DNA from: Afipia sp.
Lineage (GTDB): Bacteria; Pseudomonadota; Alphaproteobacteria; Rhizobiales; Xanthobacteraceae
DNA: 64,000 bases
Assembly: GCA_016201045.1 (NCBI GenBank)
Contig: JACQDM010000001.1
Location: forward strand, 310,001-374,000
Direction: 5' to 3'
How positions within the stretch are numbered: the stretch's first letter is position 1; every line of letters starts with the position of its first letter. The translations under genes were made by a program, and so were the position numbers. The notes below the pieces were generated by a model. It searched no databases. It had not been told where the DNA came from and saw only the letters and a list, made by a program, of their open reading frames with translations. This document shows positions 63,673 through 64,000 of this stretch, piece after piece.

Positions 63673-64000
63673 ATGATTGGACAACGGCTTAAGGTCGCAA
63701 GATCGGCTTCAGGGTTGTCGCTACGTGATTTAGAAGACAAAATTGACAACCTTGTGACGGCGCAGGCGATTGGCAAGTATGAGCGCGACGAAGGCATGCC
63801 AAGTTCACGTGTTCTGAGCGCACTTGCGCGCGCGCTTTCCGTGTCGGAGGCGTATTTGCTGACGGCACAGGATATGACTCTGGATGGCGTCGAATTCCGG
63901 CGCAAGAAAATGCCGTCAAAGCGTGAGGAATCATTCGTCGAAGGCCAGGCACTGCATCTGCTCGAACGCTATCTGACGATTGAGGATGCGCTTGGCCTTC
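63673..64000 (+). CDS. XRE-family HTH regulator, N-terminal part (cut by window end)
   Basis: From ATG 63673 there are 109 codons with no stop before the window ends. The start MIGQRLKVARSASGLSLRDL with QAIGKYERDEGMPSS is a Cro/CI HTH domain (about 1-65). The rest (RRKKMPSKREESFVEGQALHLLERY) is like the linker before an ImmA/IrrE-type domain, which would lie outside the window. It is divergent from the Ubl operon, with 162 bp between the starts, and is its likely regulator. Confidence 0.85.
   Translation, partial: MIGQRLKVARSASGLSLRDLEDKIDNLVTAQAIGKYERDEGMPSSRVLSALARALSVSEAYLLTAQDMTLDGVEFRRKKMPSKREESFVEGQALHLLERYLTIEDALGL

Overview
The window looks like an accessory-rich stretch of an alphaproteobacterial chromosome, most likely a soil Nitrobacteraceae (Bradyrhizobium/Afipia/Rhodopseudomonas-like) strain. 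The reasons are the moderately high GC of the conserved genes, the two-partner secretion pair, two LuxR/LuxI pairs of rhizobial style, and an aerobic F420 biosynthesis operon next to catabolic genes. The taxon is an inference; no rRNA or other marker gene is present.

Layout. (1) 1-8.1 kb, minus strand: the start of a membrane sensor protein, a 2001-residue TpsA exoprotein and its TpsB transporter, all with overlapping stops and starts. (2) 8.4-14.6 kb: the 3' half of a tRNA-Lys gene (probably an attachment-site scar), an RDD membrane protein, a small secreted protein, an S1 protease, a large serine recombinase with a partner gene, a Spy/CpxP-like protein and two abutting gene remnants. (3) 14.8-21.5 kb: an operon of enoyl-CoA hydratase, CaiB-type CoA-transferase, DUF485 protein, ActP-type symporter and fumarylacetoacetase, divergent from an AraC regulator. 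(4) 21.7-29.9 kb: two complete luxR-luxI pairs in the same orientation, enclosing an MFS exporter and an unusual membrane patatin-like lipase with a GH19-like C-terminal domain.

(5) 30-38.8 kb: conflict-type genes. These are a four-gene operon (lipoprotein, trypsin-like protease, small membrane protein, CHAT caspase-like protease with a histone-like linker), a membrane protein plus P-loop ATPase pair, and a membrane-anchored protein of unknown function. (6) 38.8-60.3 kb: a catabolic region with two divergent promoter regions (about 45.0 and 55.5 kb) that share promoter spacing and TAATAC-type half-sites, and two GntR/HutC regulators. It contains a PfkB kinase, DeoC, malic enzyme, a PanE-like reductase, two aldehyde dehydrogenases, two MFS transporters, a luciferase-like F420 oxidoreductase, a transglutaminase-like protein and the whole F420 pathway (FbiC, Fno, CofE, nitroreductase, CofD, CofC) in tightly overlapping order. 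The likely logic is that one substrate signal induces both the degradation enzymes and the cofactor they need. (7) 60.5-64 kb: a ubiquitin-like conjugation operon (Ubl, E2-like, JAMM protease, E1-like), divergent from an XRE regulator cut by the window end.

An intergenic hairpin repeat family (arms close to GACTGATAAG/CTTATCAGTC) occurs at least five times, four of them between convergent genes. The strongest candidates for undescribed biology are the patatin-GH19 fusion inside a double quorum-sensing island, the lipoprotein/trypsin/TM/CHAT operon, the hairpin family, and the twin-promoter F420 regulon.
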